Positions 1-6,826 of a stretch of 12,324 nt of DNA are shown here, in pieces (position 1 is the first letter of the stretch; each line of letters begins with the position of its first letter). A program made the position numbers and the translations under genes. The stretch comes from Thermoplasmata archaeon (GTDB lineage Archaea; Thermoplasmatota; Thermoplasmata; Halarchaeoplasmatales; Halarchaeoplasmataceae): contig JAFDTP010000055.1 of the NCBI GenBank assembly GCA_019594195.1, forward strand, positions 1 through 12,324. The letters are read 5' to 3'. The notes below the pieces were generated by a model. The model worked only from the letters and a program-made list of their open reading frames with translations. It was not told the origin of the DNA and searched no databases.

Positions 1-1
1 G

Positions 2-49
2 GTCAAAAATTATCTTGAAGAGAAAGGATTTCCAGTGGAGGTCAGATGA
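2..49 (+). CDS. C-terminal tail of probable translation initiation factor eIF1 (SUI1), partial
   Basis: An open frame enters from the left edge and ends at TGA 47-49, giving the last 15 residues, VKNYLEEKGFPVEVR. This resembles the C-terminus of archaeal SUI1/eIF1, where a helix ending in a 'KGF' turn leads into the last beta strand. In archaeal S10/spc clusters a SUI1 gene often lies between L29 and rnp1, which is exactly this position. SUI1/eIF1 helps the small ribosomal subunit select the start codon. Only 15 residues are visible, so the identity rests mainly on position and this short match; a variant L29 end is the main alternative. The gene overlaps or abuts rnp1. Confidence 0.55.
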   Translation, partial: VKNYLEEKGFPVEVR

Positions 50-51
50 TC

Positions 52-315
52 ATGACAAAGGATATCGTGTACACCTTTGAATTTATCGGCTCTAACATCG
101 AAGTGATGGATTCCACCCACGAGGGATATGATGAGGTGGAAGGCAAGGTTCACGATGAAACAAAAAACACTTTTGTTGTAAATGACGATGAAACCGAAAA
201 GACGATACCAAAAGAGGGCACTCGTTTCAAGTTGACCATTAAAGGTCGTGAGAATATTTTAGATGGAAACAGACTAACATACCGTCCAGAAAATAGAATA
301 AAGAAATTAGGTTGA
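52..315 (+). CDS. rnp1: RNase P protein component 1 (Rnp1 / Rpp29-Pop4 family)
   Basis: This 87-residue protein matches the archaeal Rpp29 subunit, which with Rpp21 supports the RNase P RNA that trims tRNA 5' leaders. Family hallmarks are visible: an N-terminal strand with 'EFIGSNIEVMDST', then 'GKVHDETKNTFVV' and a C-terminal 'RLTYRPENRIKK', in the order expected for the Sm-like barrel. The size is normal for archaeal Rnp1. ATG 52 is chosen because GGAGGT at 37-42 is 9 nt upstream. ATG 46 would overlap the preceding stop as ATGA and add two residues, but leaves only 3 nt spacing. Position between SUI1 and S17 is the standard archaeal order. Confidence 0.93.
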   Translation: MTKDIVYTFEFIGSNIEVMDSTHEGYDEVEGKVHDETKNTFVVNDDETEKTIPKEGTRFKLTIKGRENILDGNRLTYRPENRIKKLG

Positions 316-322
316 TGATATC

Positions 323-664
323 ATGGCAGAAAACGAAGCGCGCGATATAGGTGTAGAAGTGACGCCCCCTAAGGAGAGCTGTGATGATGAAAATTGTCCC
401 TTCCATGGGACGCTCTCTGTCAGAGGAAGGGTCATGCGGGGTACCGTTGACTCTACCCAGATGGATAAGTCCGTAATAATAAGGAAAGATCACTTCAACT
501 ACATCCCTAAATATGAGAGATACGAAAAGAGGAAAAGTCATTATCCAAGTCATCTCCCTCCCTGCATAGAAGTAGAGGAAGGGGACGAAGTCAAGATCGT
601 GGAGTGCAAGCCGATCAGCAAGAGTATTTCCTATGTTGTGATCGAAAAGGGTGAAGAGGAATGA
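323..664 (+). CDS. rps17: Small ribosomal subunit protein uS17
   Basis: This 113-residue S17 is an OB-fold rRNA-binding protein of the 30S body. The archaeal signature is clear: a Cys-containing 'CDDENCPFHG' followed by 'TLSVRGR', then a 'KYERYEKRKSHYPSHLPPC' segment and 'GDEVKIVECKPISK'. The N-terminal 20 or so residues are an acidic extension typical of archaeal S17. It starts 7 nt after rnp1 and its stop overlaps the L14 start as ATGA at 661-664, implying translational coupling. Nothing is missing compared with the family. Confidence 0.96.
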   Translation: MAENEARDIGVEVTPPKESCDDENCPFHGTLSVRGRVMRGTVDSTQMDKSVIIRKDHFNYIPKYERYEKRKSHYPSHLPPCIEVEEGDEVKIVECKPISKSISYVVIEKGEEE

Positions 665-1059
665 AAGGAGTAGCTGGTACACAAACGAAGGGACTTTCAG
701 TCGGTAGTGAACTTCGCTGTATAGATAATACTGGAGCAAAGATGGTAAGAGTAGTATCCGTAGTGAACTATCACGGAGTCCACAGAAGATATCCAAGAGC
801 AGGGATAGGAGATCAAGTGGTTGTCTCAGTAGTCAAGGGGACTCCAGAGATGAAAAGGGAACTGACAAGAGCTGTGATCGTACGTCAGAAACGACCCTTT
901 AGAAGATCGGACGGTGTAATGGTAGAATTCGAAGATAACGCTGTAGTTCTAACACAAGAAGACGGCGAAACAAAAGGATCTGAGATAAAAGGTCCTGTTG
1001 CTCGTGAGGCTGCGGAAAGATGGCCAAGAGTCGGAGCTACGGCATCGATGATAATGTAA
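661..1059 (+). CDS. rpl14: Large ribosomal subunit protein uL14
   Basis: A 132-residue L14 that sits at the subunit interface on 23S rRNA. Visible signatures are 'GSELRCIDNTGAKMVRVVSV' near the N-terminus, the 'RYPRAGIGDQVVVSVVKGTP' central beta segment, 'AVIVRQKRPFRR', and a C-terminal 'GPVAREAAERWPRVGATAS'. Length equals the usual archaeal size. The ATG overlaps the S17 stop by 4 bp; a purine-rich GGGTGAAGAGG lies just upstream. It ends 11 nt before L24. Confidence 0.97.
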   Translation: MKGVAGTQTKGLSVGSELRCIDNTGAKMVRVVSVVNYHGVHRRYPRAGIGDQVVVSVVKGTPEMKRELTRAVIVRQKRPFRRSDGVMVEFEDNAVVLTQEDGETKGSEIKGPVAREAAERWPRVGATASMIM

Positions 1060-1070
1060 GGTGGTATTAG

Positions 1071-1442
1071 ATGAGCGAAAAAGCAAGAAAGCAGAGAAAA
1101 AGACGGGAGAACGCTTCCAAACATAAGAAAAGGAAGATGATGTCTTCCATGTTATCAAAAGATCTGAAAGAAAAATACGGAACCAGGAGCGTTCCCATAA
1201 AAGAAGGGGATGAGGTGGAAGTGATGAGAGGAAGCTTTAAAGGACACATAGATACAGTGGCCGAAGTAGATAGAAGGAACGAGAAGGTCTTTATAGAAGA
1301 CGTAACCGTTGAAAAGGCCGATGAATCAAAACAGCCTTTCGGAGTTCATCCTTCAAATCTCAAGATCACAAATCTGGATCTCTCCGATCCATGGAGAAAA
1401 GAAAAACTTGAAAATTTGAAAGAGGAGGAAGATAATCAATGA
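1071..1442 (+). CDS. rpl24: Large ribosomal subunit protein uL24
   Basis: A 123-residue L24, an early 23S rRNA assembly protein. The N-terminal 30 residues are strongly basic with a characteristic 'LSKDLKEKYGTRSVPIKEGD' following; then the KOW motif ('GDEVEVMRGSFKGHIDTVAEVD', roughly residues 46-67), and 'GVHPSNLKITNLDLSD' near the end, as in archaeal and eukaryotic L26-type proteins. AAGGTGG at 1058-1064 is the ribosome binding site. The stop overlaps the S4e start (ATGA at 1439-1442). Confidence 0.96.
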   Translation: MSEKARKQRKRRENASKHKKRKMMSSMLSKDLKEKYGTRSVPIKEGDEVEVMRGSFKGHIDTVAEVDRRNEKVFIEDVTVEKADESKQPFGVHPSNLKITNLDLSDPWRKEKLENLKEEEDNQ

Positions 1443-2155
1443 GTGAACATAATAAACGTTATAATGCCCCGACAGACAAATGGGGGATACCAACCAAAGA
1501 ATCATTCTGGGCTCCGACACCAGCACCTGGAGCTCATTCGAAAGATAGGAGCATACCGCTGATAGTCGTTTTGAGAGACATATTGAAGTACACTGAGACA
1601 TCGAAAGAAGCCGAAATCATTCTAGCAGAGAGAAAAGTAAAAGTTGATGGAAAAGTAAAAACCGACAAGAACTTACCTGTCGGCCTTATGGACGTTATTT
1701 CTATCTCCTCGTTATCTGAAAATTACCGGGTCTTATTTGACCAAAAAGGTAAGTTTAGACTGCTTCCTATAGATAAGAGCCAAGCAGAATGGAAGCTTGT
1801 GAAGATAAACGACAAAACTACTTTAAAAGGCGGCATAACACAATACAATCTACACGACGGCAGTAACATAAGGCTCGATGATGGAAGTAAATACGACACT
1901 AAAGACGTTCTAAAGATACAACTCCCTTCTCGTAAGGTCCTAGATTCATATGATTTCGATGAAGGACAGATGGCCTTAGTCACCGGAGGGGACCACATAG
2001 GCGAAATAGGCAATATAAAAGAGTACGAGATCGTAAAAGGTTCGCAGCCCAATTTCGTACATTTCGATTCCGGTATCACTACCGTAGAAAAGTATGTATT
2101 CATCATCGGTGACGAAAAACCAACGATAGAGATACCTGAGGTGGGTATCATATGA
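1439..2155 (+). CDS. rps4e: Small ribosomal subunit protein eS4
   Basis: A 238-residue S4e, found only in archaea and eukaryotes. The N-terminus has the family run 'APTPAPGAHSKDRSIPLIVV' followed by the S4 RNA-binding domain ('LRDILKYTETSKEAEIIL...VKVDGKVKTDKNLPVGLMDVI', about residues 45-90). The central domain follows, then a KOW-like segment ('MALVTGGDHIGEIGNIKEYE', about 178-197) and a C-terminal 'VEKYVFIIG'. Length is normal. GGAGG at 1424-1428 lies 10 nt before the ATG. The stop overlaps the L5 start (ATGA at 2152-2155). Confidence 0.96.
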   Translation: MSEHNKRYNAPTDKWGIPTKESFWAPTPAPGAHSKDRSIPLIVVLRDILKYTETSKEAEIILAERKVKVDGKVKTDKNLPVGLMDVISISSLSENYRVLFDQKGKFRLLPIDKSQAEWKLVKINDKTTLKGGITQYNLHDGSNIRLDDGSKYDTKDVLKIQLPSRKVLDSYDFDEGQMALVTGGDHIGEIGNIKEYEIVKGSQPNFVHFDSGITTVEKYVFIIGDEKPTIEIPEVGII

Positions 2156-2673
2156 ATTATGACAATCCCATGAGAAAACCACGCTTGATCAAATGTGTGG
2201 TCAACATAGGGGTCGGACAGGGAGGCGAAAAGCTCAGGAAGGCCTTCAACGTTTTGGAGATGCTTACCGACCAAGAACCGGTAGAAACTACTGCCGAGAC
2301 TACAAATGCAGAATTCGGTATAAGAGAAGGTCAGCCTATAGGCTGTAAAGTCACCTTGCGCAAAGAAAAAGCTTATGACTTCTTGAAGAAAGCTTTCTGG
2401 GTAAGGGAAAAACAACTTCCTGTAAACAGTTTCGATGACCACGGTAATCTGAACTTCGGTATAAACGATTATACTGATTTTGAAGAGGCTACTTACGACC
2501 CCGAGATAGGTGTTTTCGGGATGGATATCTCCGTAGAGATCGGAAGGAACGGACAGAGAGTCAAAAATAGAAAGATACAGTCCAAAAGTATACCAGAAGA
2601 ACATAAGATGACAAAAGAAGAGGCCATAGAATTTATGGAGAACGCTTTTGATCTGGAGGTGTATGAAGAATGA
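2152..2673 (+). CDS. rpl5: Large ribosomal subunit protein uL5
   Basis: A 173-residue L5, which binds 5S rRNA in the central protuberance. The N-terminal '[20 protein letters not shown]' is the classic archaeal L5 opening ('NPMr.p.i.KVvvNiGvGe'). It continues with '[20 protein letters not shown]', '[15 protein letters not shown]' and a C-terminal '[16 protein letters not shown]'. Length is normal. GAGGTG at 2138-2143 is 8 nt upstream of ATG. The stop overlaps the S14 start (ATGA at 2670-2673). Confidence 0.96.
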   Translation: MNYDNPMRKPRLIKCVVNIGVGQGGEKLRKAFNVLEMLTDQEPVETTAETTNAEFGIREGQPIGCKVTLRKEKAYDFLKKAFWVREKQLPVNSFDDHGNLNFGINDYTDFEEATYDPEIGVFGMDISVEIGRNGQRVKNRKIQSKSIPEEHKMTKEEAIEFMENAFDLEVYEE

Positions 2674-2834
2674 GCGAAGAAGAAGGACTAAAGCCAGATA
2701 AGGATTACGGAAGGAAAGAGGGCTGCAGACGCTGCGGTAGAAAGCGTGGGATAATAAGAAGATATGGACTCCACGTTTGTAGACAATGTTTCCGAGAGAT
2801 CGCGGAGGATCTTGGATTCAAAAAACACTCATGA
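2670..2834 (+). CDS. rps14: Small ribosomal subunit protein uS14, zinc-binding type
   Basis: A short 54-residue gene, easy to miss. The translation contains the S14 zinc finger C19-R-R-C22 and C37-R-Q-C40 with 14 residues between the pairs, and a typical '[15 protein letters not shown]' start and '[18 protein letters not shown]' end. It binds 16S rRNA in the 30S head. ATG 2670 overlaps the L5 stop by 4 bp and has GGAGGTG at 2655-2661, 8 nt upstream. It ends at TGA 2832-2834. All four zinc ligands are present, so this is the C+ form usual in archaea. Confidence 0.96.
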   Translation: MSEEEGLKPDKDYGRKEGCRRCGRKRGIIRRYGLHVCRQCFREIAEDLGFKKHS

Positions 2835-2844
2835 GGTGAAAAAA

Positions 2845-3234
2845 ATGAAGCATGACCCACTGAATGACGCATTATCAAAGATAAACAACGCAGAAGAGAA
2901 CGGAAAGTTAGAATGCGAGATCAAACCCGCTTCTAAACTCATAGGTCGAGTTCTCAGAGTGATGCAAGAAAACGGTTATCTGGAGAGATTCGAATACGTC
3001 GAAGATGGAAGAGGGGGTACCTACAATGTTATCCTCAACGGCAATATTAATAAATGCAAAGTCATCAAACCTAGATGGGCAGTCAAAAATACCGATATAG
3101 AAGACTACGAATCAAGATATCTTCCTGCCCAGGGGTTCGGTGTTCTAATATTGACCACCAACAGAGGCGTGATGGATCATTCTGAGGCTAAGAGTAAAGA
3201 AGCAGGAGGAAAATTATTGGCTTACGTTTACTGA
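2845..3234 (+). CDS. rps8: Small ribosomal subunit protein uS8
   Basis: A 129-residue S8, a central-domain 16S rRNA binder. The start 'MKHDPLNDALSKINNAEENG' matches archaeal S8 ('DPLndALs.I.NAe..Gk'). It continues with 'PASKLIGRVLRVMQENGYL' and ends with 'ARGFGVLILTT.RG'-like 'PAQGFGVLILTTNRGVMDH' and a final 'GGKLLAYVY'. ATG 2845 is preferred because GAGGTG at 2833-2838 lies 6 nt upstream and the length fits the family. The same frame is open back to an ATG at 2764, but that would run through the S14 gene and add 27 residues unlike any S8. Confidence 0.96.
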   Translation: MKHDPLNDALSKINNAEENGKLECEIKPASKLIGRVLRVMQENGYLERFEYVEDGRGGTYNVILNGNINKCKVIKPRWAVKNTDIEDYESRYLPAQGFGVLILTTNRGVMDHSEAKSKEAGGKLLAYVY

Positions 3235-3243
3235 GGGATTATA

Positions 3244-3795
3244 ATGCCAGTTGAATTGATGTCTGAAGAAAAAGTTAAGGTGCCCGAAAACGTTTCGGTC
3301 GAAAAGCAGAAAGATGAGTTGAAAGTATCCGGAGAGAACGGAGAGATAGTAAAGAAATTCTCTCATCCAACTATAGAGATAGAGATCAACGATGAAGAAG
3401 TTGTGTTGAAGGTAGAGAGGCCCAGCAAGAAAGAGAAGGCCCAATTGGGTACATTTAAATCTCATCTAGAAAATATGATCAAAGGTGCTCAAGAAGATTT
3501 CGTTTATAAACTAAAGATCATATACTCCCACTTTCCCATGGAGGTAACATCTGAACAAGATATGATGGTTATCAAGAACTTCGTAGGAGAGAACAAACCT
3601 AGAAAGGCGAAGATCATCGGATCGACCGAAGCTGAAGTCGACGGAAACGAGATCACGGTCAAAGGACCCGATAAGGAGGCTGTGGCTCAAACAGCAGCTA
3701 ACATAGAATCCGCTACAAAGATCTCTAATGTGGATCCAAGGGTCTTTCAGGACGGGATTTACATAACCGAAAAGGCTGGTAAACCCTTGAATTAG
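3244..3795 (+). CDS. rpl6: Large ribosomal subunit protein uL6
   Basis: A 183-residue L6 with two repeated alpha/beta L6 domains. The first has 'VPENVSVEKQKDELKVSGENG' (shown in part: residues about 12-33) and the second ends with 'NEITVKGPDKEAVAQTAANI'. The linker 'THLENMIKGA'-like 'SHLENMIKGAQEDFVYKLKI' and the C-terminal 'RVFQDGIYIT' are archaeal L6 hallmarks. It binds 23S rRNA next to the sarcin-ricin loop. GAGGGA at 3233-3238, overlapping the S8 stop, serves as ribosome binding site 5-7 nt upstream. The protein is clearly acidic in its N-terminal half. Confidence 0.95.
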   Translation: MPVELMSEEKVKVPENVSVEKQKDELKVSGENGEIVKKFSHPTIEIEINDEEVVLKVERPSKKEKAQLGTFKSHLENMIKGAQEDFVYKLKIIYSHFPMEVTSEQDMMVIKNFVGENKPRKAKIIGSTEAEVDGNEITVKGPDKEAVAQTAANIESATKISNVDPRVFQDGIYITEKAGKPLN

Positions 3796-3808
3796 AAGGT
3801 GATCAAAG

Positions 3809-4237
3809 ATGGCAGATGATGAGGATTACGAAGTAAAGAAAAAACCGGAACTGGACGAAGAAACAGAGGAATTATTGAAGAAAAGAAAGAAGATCAAAAA
3901 GAATAGGCCTAATTTCAATCATCAAGAGTGGTTCTACAGGTCAAAGATCGATAAAAACACCTGGAGAAAACCGCGAGGACTTCACTCCCAGGCCAGGCAG
4001 AATAAGAAGTATAGGCCTTCCAATGTTAAAGTCGGTTTCCGGTCACCAAAAGAAGTAAGAGGACTTCATCCTTCCGGATTTGAAGAAGTTTTAGTTCACA
4101 ATACTGATGATCTAGAAGATATCGATCCTGATAAGCAGGCTGTCCGGATAGCTCACAGTGTAGGGATGAGGAAAAGACTGAAGATAGAAGAGGAGGCTGA
4201 GGACGAAGACATCAGAGTCCTCAATCCAACGTCATAA
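3809..4237 (+). CDS. rpl32e: Large ribosomal subunit protein eL32
   Basis: A 142-residue L32e, an archaeal/eukaryotic-specific 50S protein. The core signature is present: 'RPNFNHQEWFYRSKIDKNTW', then 'RKPRGLHSQARQNKK', 'VKVGFRSPKEVRGLHPSGFE', and 'AVRIAHSVGMRKRLKI'. The first 30 or so residues form an acidic-then-basic charged extension. The start is preceded by GGTGATC (3798-3804), which pairs with the far 3' end of archaeal 16S rRNA and so sits only 4 nt from ATG. It lies between L6 and L19e, the standard archaeal insertion in the spc cluster. Confidence 0.95.
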   Translation: MADDEDYEVKKKPELDEETEELLKKRKKIKKNRPNFNHQEWFYRSKIDKNTWRKPRGLHSQARQNKKYRPSNVKVGFRSPKEVRGLHPSGFEEVLVHNTDDLEDIDPDKQAVRIAHSVGMRKRLKIEEEAEDEDIRVLNPTS

Positions 4238-4248
4238 GGTGATCATCG

Positions 4249-4731
4249 ATGGATATTAAATATCAAAAAAGATTGGCGGCAGAAATCCTTGACTGCGGAA
4301 AAGACCGCGTTTGGGTAGACGACACCATGTTAGACGAAGTTATCGAAGCTATCACTAGAGAAGAAGTCAGAGAACTTATAAACAGAGGAGTCATCAAGAA
4401 GAAAACTAAGAAGGGTAACTCTAGAGGAAGGATAAACTACAAAAAGCAACAGAAGAAGAAGGGTAGAAGGAAAGGTTACGGTAAAAGACAGGGAACTAAA
4501 AATGCTAGGCAGTCTTCTAAAGAAAGTTGGAAAAAGAGGATACGCTCTATGAGGAGAGAGTTAAAGAAGATGAGAGACGAAGGTCACATAGATAAGTCGA
4601 CCTACCGTGAATTTTATAATAAGTCTAAAGGTGGTGCTTTCGAGGATACGTCAGATATGGTGCTCCATCTTAAGATGGAAGATCATATAGATGAAGATTA
4701 CGAGATCAAAGGAGTGAATGAAGATGGCTGA
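4249..4731 (+). CDS. rpl19e: Large ribosomal subunit protein eL19
   Basis: A 160-residue L19e, a highly basic archaeal/eukaryotic 50S protein with a long helix running over rRNA. The N-terminal globular part 'YQKRLAAEILDCGKDRVWVD' followed by 'ITREEVRELINRGVIKKK' is diagnostic. The middle is Lys/Arg-rich ('KKKGRRKGYGKRQGTKNAR'), and the C-terminal helix has 'WKKRIRSMRRELKKMRDEG' and 'STYREFYNKSKGGAF'. GGTGATC at 4238-4244 lies 4 nt before ATG. The 3' end overlaps the L18 start. Confidence 0.95.
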   Translation: MDIKYQKRLAAEILDCGKDRVWVDDTMLDEVIEAITREEVRELINRGVIKKKTKKGNSRGRINYKKQQKKKGRRKGYGKRQGTKNARQSSKESWKKRIRSMRRELKKMRDEGHIDKSTYREFYNKSKGGAFEDTSDMVLHLKMEDHIDEDYEIKGVNEDG

Positions 4732-5224
4732 AGGTACAAGATACAGGATGCCCCTCAAGAGAAGAAAAGAGGGTAAAACGGATTATAGACAAAGATTGAA
4801 ATTACTAAAATCTGGAAAGGTAAGAGCGGTAGTGAGACCTTCTAACAAACACATAAGAGTACAGTTCGTTAGATATTATCGAGACGGTGATAGAGTGGAG
4901 GCATCAGCTTCCAGTGAACATCTTACAGACGAAGGTTGGGAAGGTCACGGGTCTAATCTTCCCGCTGCCTATCTCGTTGGCTATCTGGCTGGTAAGAAGG
5001 CCGTGCAGAAAAGTATAGAGGAAGCGGTTCTCGATATCGGTCTTAACCATCCCGAAAAAGGAGGAAAATTTTTCTCCGCTTTGAAAGGGATATTAGATGC
5101 AGGTGTTTCGGTCCCTCACGATCCAGAAGTTCTACCTGATGAAGAACGTATCAGAGGGGAACACATCGATGATGATACGAACGAGTTATTTGAAGAAGTA
5201 AAATCTAGACTGGAGGAATTATGA
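4724..5224 (+). CDS. rpl18: Large ribosomal subunit protein uL18
   Basis: A 166-residue L18 that with L5 anchors 5S rRNA to the 50S subunit. Signatures: 'RYRMPLKRRKEGKTDYRQRL' near the start, 'VRPSNKHIRVQFV', 'GSNLPAAYLVGYLAGKKA', and 'AVLDIGLNHPEKGGKFFSAL' with 'GVSVPHDPEVLPDEERIRGE', all in archaeal order. ATG 4724 is chosen over ATG 4718 because GGAGTG at 4711-4716 then has 7 nt spacing, and because archaeal L18 commonly opens with 'MA..' followed by 'R(Y)R'. It overlaps L19e by 8 bp. Confidence 0.95.
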   Translation: MAEGTRYRMPLKRRKEGKTDYRQRLKLLKSGKVRAVVRPSNKHIRVQFVRYYRDGDRVEASASSEHLTDEGWEGHGSNLPAAYLVGYLAGKKAVQKSIEEAVLDIGLNHPEKGGKFFSALKGILDAGVSVPHDPEVLPDEERIRGEHIDDDTNELFEEVKSRLEEL

Positions 5225-5892
5225 TGAATGGACGATGGGAACCAAAGACAAGACTTGGCAGGAAAGTGAAACGTGGTGAGATCACGAGCATGGAAGATGC
5301 TCTCGCGAGTAGACTCCCGGTTAAGGAACCTGAGATAATCGATGCTTTATTCCCTGAATTGGATGACGACGTCCTTGACGTAAACATGGTCCAAAGGATG
5401 ACTGATTCAGGAAGAAGAGTCAGATTTACTGTAACTACTGTCATCGGTAACAACGACGGTTATGTAGGCGTTGGAACAGCTAAAGGTAAAGAAGTAGGGC
5501 CTACAATCCGTAAATGTATGGATAACGCTAAACTGAACATGGTAAGGATTAGAAGAGGATGCGGTTCATGGGAATGCGGCTGTGGTGCTCCGCATACCGT
5601 TCCTTTTGAAGTGAGCGGTCAAGCCGGATCTGTAAAGATCACTTTGAAACCCGCACCATCGGGTATAGGTCTAGCGGTGGGAGATACCGCTAAATCAATT
5701 TTGGAAAGAGCGGGCATAGAAGACGTATGGGGATTCTCTAAAGGAAAGACCAGAACTACTGTAAACTATGCTCTTGCCGTATTCAATGCCATGAAAAAGA
5801 CCTCCGAGATGAGAGTCAGAAAAGATCAGGCTAGAGAATTGGGCATAGTCGAAGGTATACCCAAAGAAGAGACTTCTCAGCAGGAGGGATAA
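5224..5892 (+). CDS. rps5: Small ribosomal subunit protein uS5
   Basis: A 222-residue S5, part of the mRNA entry tunnel and a fidelity protein. The opening 'WEPKTRLGRKVKRGEITSME' is archaeal. The dsRNA-binding-like S5 N-domain has 'RRVRFTVTTVIGNNDGYVGV' followed by 'GTAKGKEVGPTIRKCMDNAK', and the archaeal Cys-rich 'RRGCGSWECGCG' insertion follows. The C-domain has 'TLKPAPSGIGLAVGDTAKSI' and 'GIEDVWGFSKGKTRTT'. ATG 5224 gives 7 nt spacing from GGAGG (5212-5216). ATG 5221, overlapping the L18 stop, would add one Met with 4 nt spacing and cannot be excluded. Confidence 0.95.
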   Translation: MNGRWEPKTRLGRKVKRGEITSMEDALASRLPVKEPEIIDALFPELDDDVLDVNMVQRMTDSGRRVRFTVTTVIGNNDGYVGVGTAKGKEVGPTIRKCMDNAKLNMVRIRRGCGSWECGCGAPHTVPFEVSGQAGSVKITLKPAPSGIGLAVGDTAKSILERAGIEDVWGFSKGKTRTTVNYALAVFNAMKKTSEMRVRKDQARELGIVEGIPKEETSQQEG

Positions 5893-5895
5893 TAA

Positions 5896-6378
5896 ATGGC
5901 ATACGCTGTTGTTAGATTGACGAGCTCAAGAAAAAAAACCCAAAAGATGAAAGATACTCTAGAGATGTTGAGATTGAATTCAGTCAATCACTGCACCGTA
6001 ATACCTGAAAGGGCGACCTATGAAGGTATGTTGGATAAAGTCAAAGATTTGGTCACATGGGGCGAAATAGATATAGAAACTATGGTGGACCTTCTAAAGC
6101 ACAGGTCAACGATTGAGTCAGATGATCTAGAGAATGAGATAAGCAAAAAAACCTCTTATGATAAGATCGACCAATTCGCAATAGCTGTGACATCCGATAA
6201 GATAACATTGAGTGAAATAGATGGATTAGACAGGGTCTTTAGACTTAATCCACCTACTGGTGGTTATCGCAGTACCAAAAAAGCTTATAACATGGGTGGT
6301 GCATTAGGTTATCGTGGAAACGACATAAACCAACTGATACAAAAGATGTTAGGTCCAGAAAGTGATCAGGAAGGCTGA
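5896..6378 (+). CDS. rpl30: Large ribosomal subunit protein uL30
   Basis: A 160-residue archaeal/eukaryotic L7-type L30. It begins 'MAYAVVRLTSSRKKTQKMKD' with 'TLEMLRLNSVNHCTVIPE' (the ferredoxin-like L30 fold), followed by 'GMLDKVKDLVTWGEID', and ends in the long C-terminal part with 'FRLNPPTGGYRSTKKAYNMG' then 'GALGYRG', which is diagnostic of archaeal L30. GGAGGG at 5883-5888 is the ribosome binding site; the gap from S5 is 3 nt. Size is normal. Confidence 0.94.
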   Translation: MAYAVVRLTSSRKKTQKMKDTLEMLRLNSVNHCTVIPERATYEGMLDKVKDLVTWGEIDIETMVDLLKHRSTIESDDLENEISKKTSYDKIDQFAIAVTSDKITLSEIDGLDRVFRLNPPTGGYRSTKKAYNMGGALGYRGNDINQLIQKMLGPESDQEG

Positions 6379-6383
6379 TATAC

Positions 6384-6821
6384 ATGGGAAAAAAGAAAAA
6401 GAAGAAGAATAGAGGTTCAAGATCACACGGCCGAGGGGTCAAGCACGGTAGAGGTGCTGGCGAAAGAGGTGGTAGAGGTAAAGCAGGTCTAGGAAAACAT
6501 AAATGGAAATCCCTCGCCAAGGACGACCCTGATTATTTCGGTCCTAAAGGATTCACTCGGCCTCAGCAGTTGATAGAGGAAGACGAAGTGATAAACATCT
6601 ATCAGGTCGAAGAGATGCTAGATGAATTGTTAGAACTCGGTTATGCACATGAAGAAGATTCAGTATATGAGATAGATCTAGAAGAAGCTGGATTCGATAA
6701 GCTTTTGAGTAGAGGCAAACCTACCAAAGAGATGAAGATAAATATTCCAAATTCAAGTAAAAAAGCAAAGCAGAAGATAGAAGATGCCGGAGGAGAATTG
6801 ACCGATAATTCTGAAAAGTGA
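6384..6821 (+). CDS. rpl15: Large ribosomal subunit protein uL15
   Basis: A 145-residue L15, an early-assembling 50S protein. The Gly/Arg-rich N-terminal arm that threads into 23S rRNA is obvious ('RGSRSHGRGVKHGRGAGERG', then 'GRGKAGLGKHKWK'). The globular part includes 'FGPKGFTRPQQL', the middle 'INIYQVEEMLDELLELG' and a C-terminal 'KINIPNSSKKAKQKIEDAGG'. It starts 5 nt after L30. The last codons overlap a possible GTG start of secY, but the likelier secY start is downstream. Confidence 0.94.
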   Translation: MGKKKKKKNRGSRSHGRGVKHGRGAGERGGRGKAGLGKHKWKSLAKDDPDYFGPKGFTRPQQLIEEDEVINIYQVEEMLDELLELGYAHEEDSVYEIDLEEAGFDKLLSRGKPTKEMKINIPNSSKKAKQKIEDAGGELTDNSEK

Positions 6822-6826
6822 TCTGT

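Noticed and set aside
1723..2604. Long open frame on the - strand (293 codons) across S4e and L5
   Set aside because: It lies fully antisense to two well-conserved ribosomal proteins, its translation is rich in Ser, Phe and Tyr with no recognisable domain, and no ribosome binding site or promoter stands before it.
2764..2844. N-terminal extension of S8 from ATG 2764
   Set aside because: It overlaps the S14 zinc-finger gene in another frame and has no family match; ATG 2845 has a good ribosome binding site and the right length.
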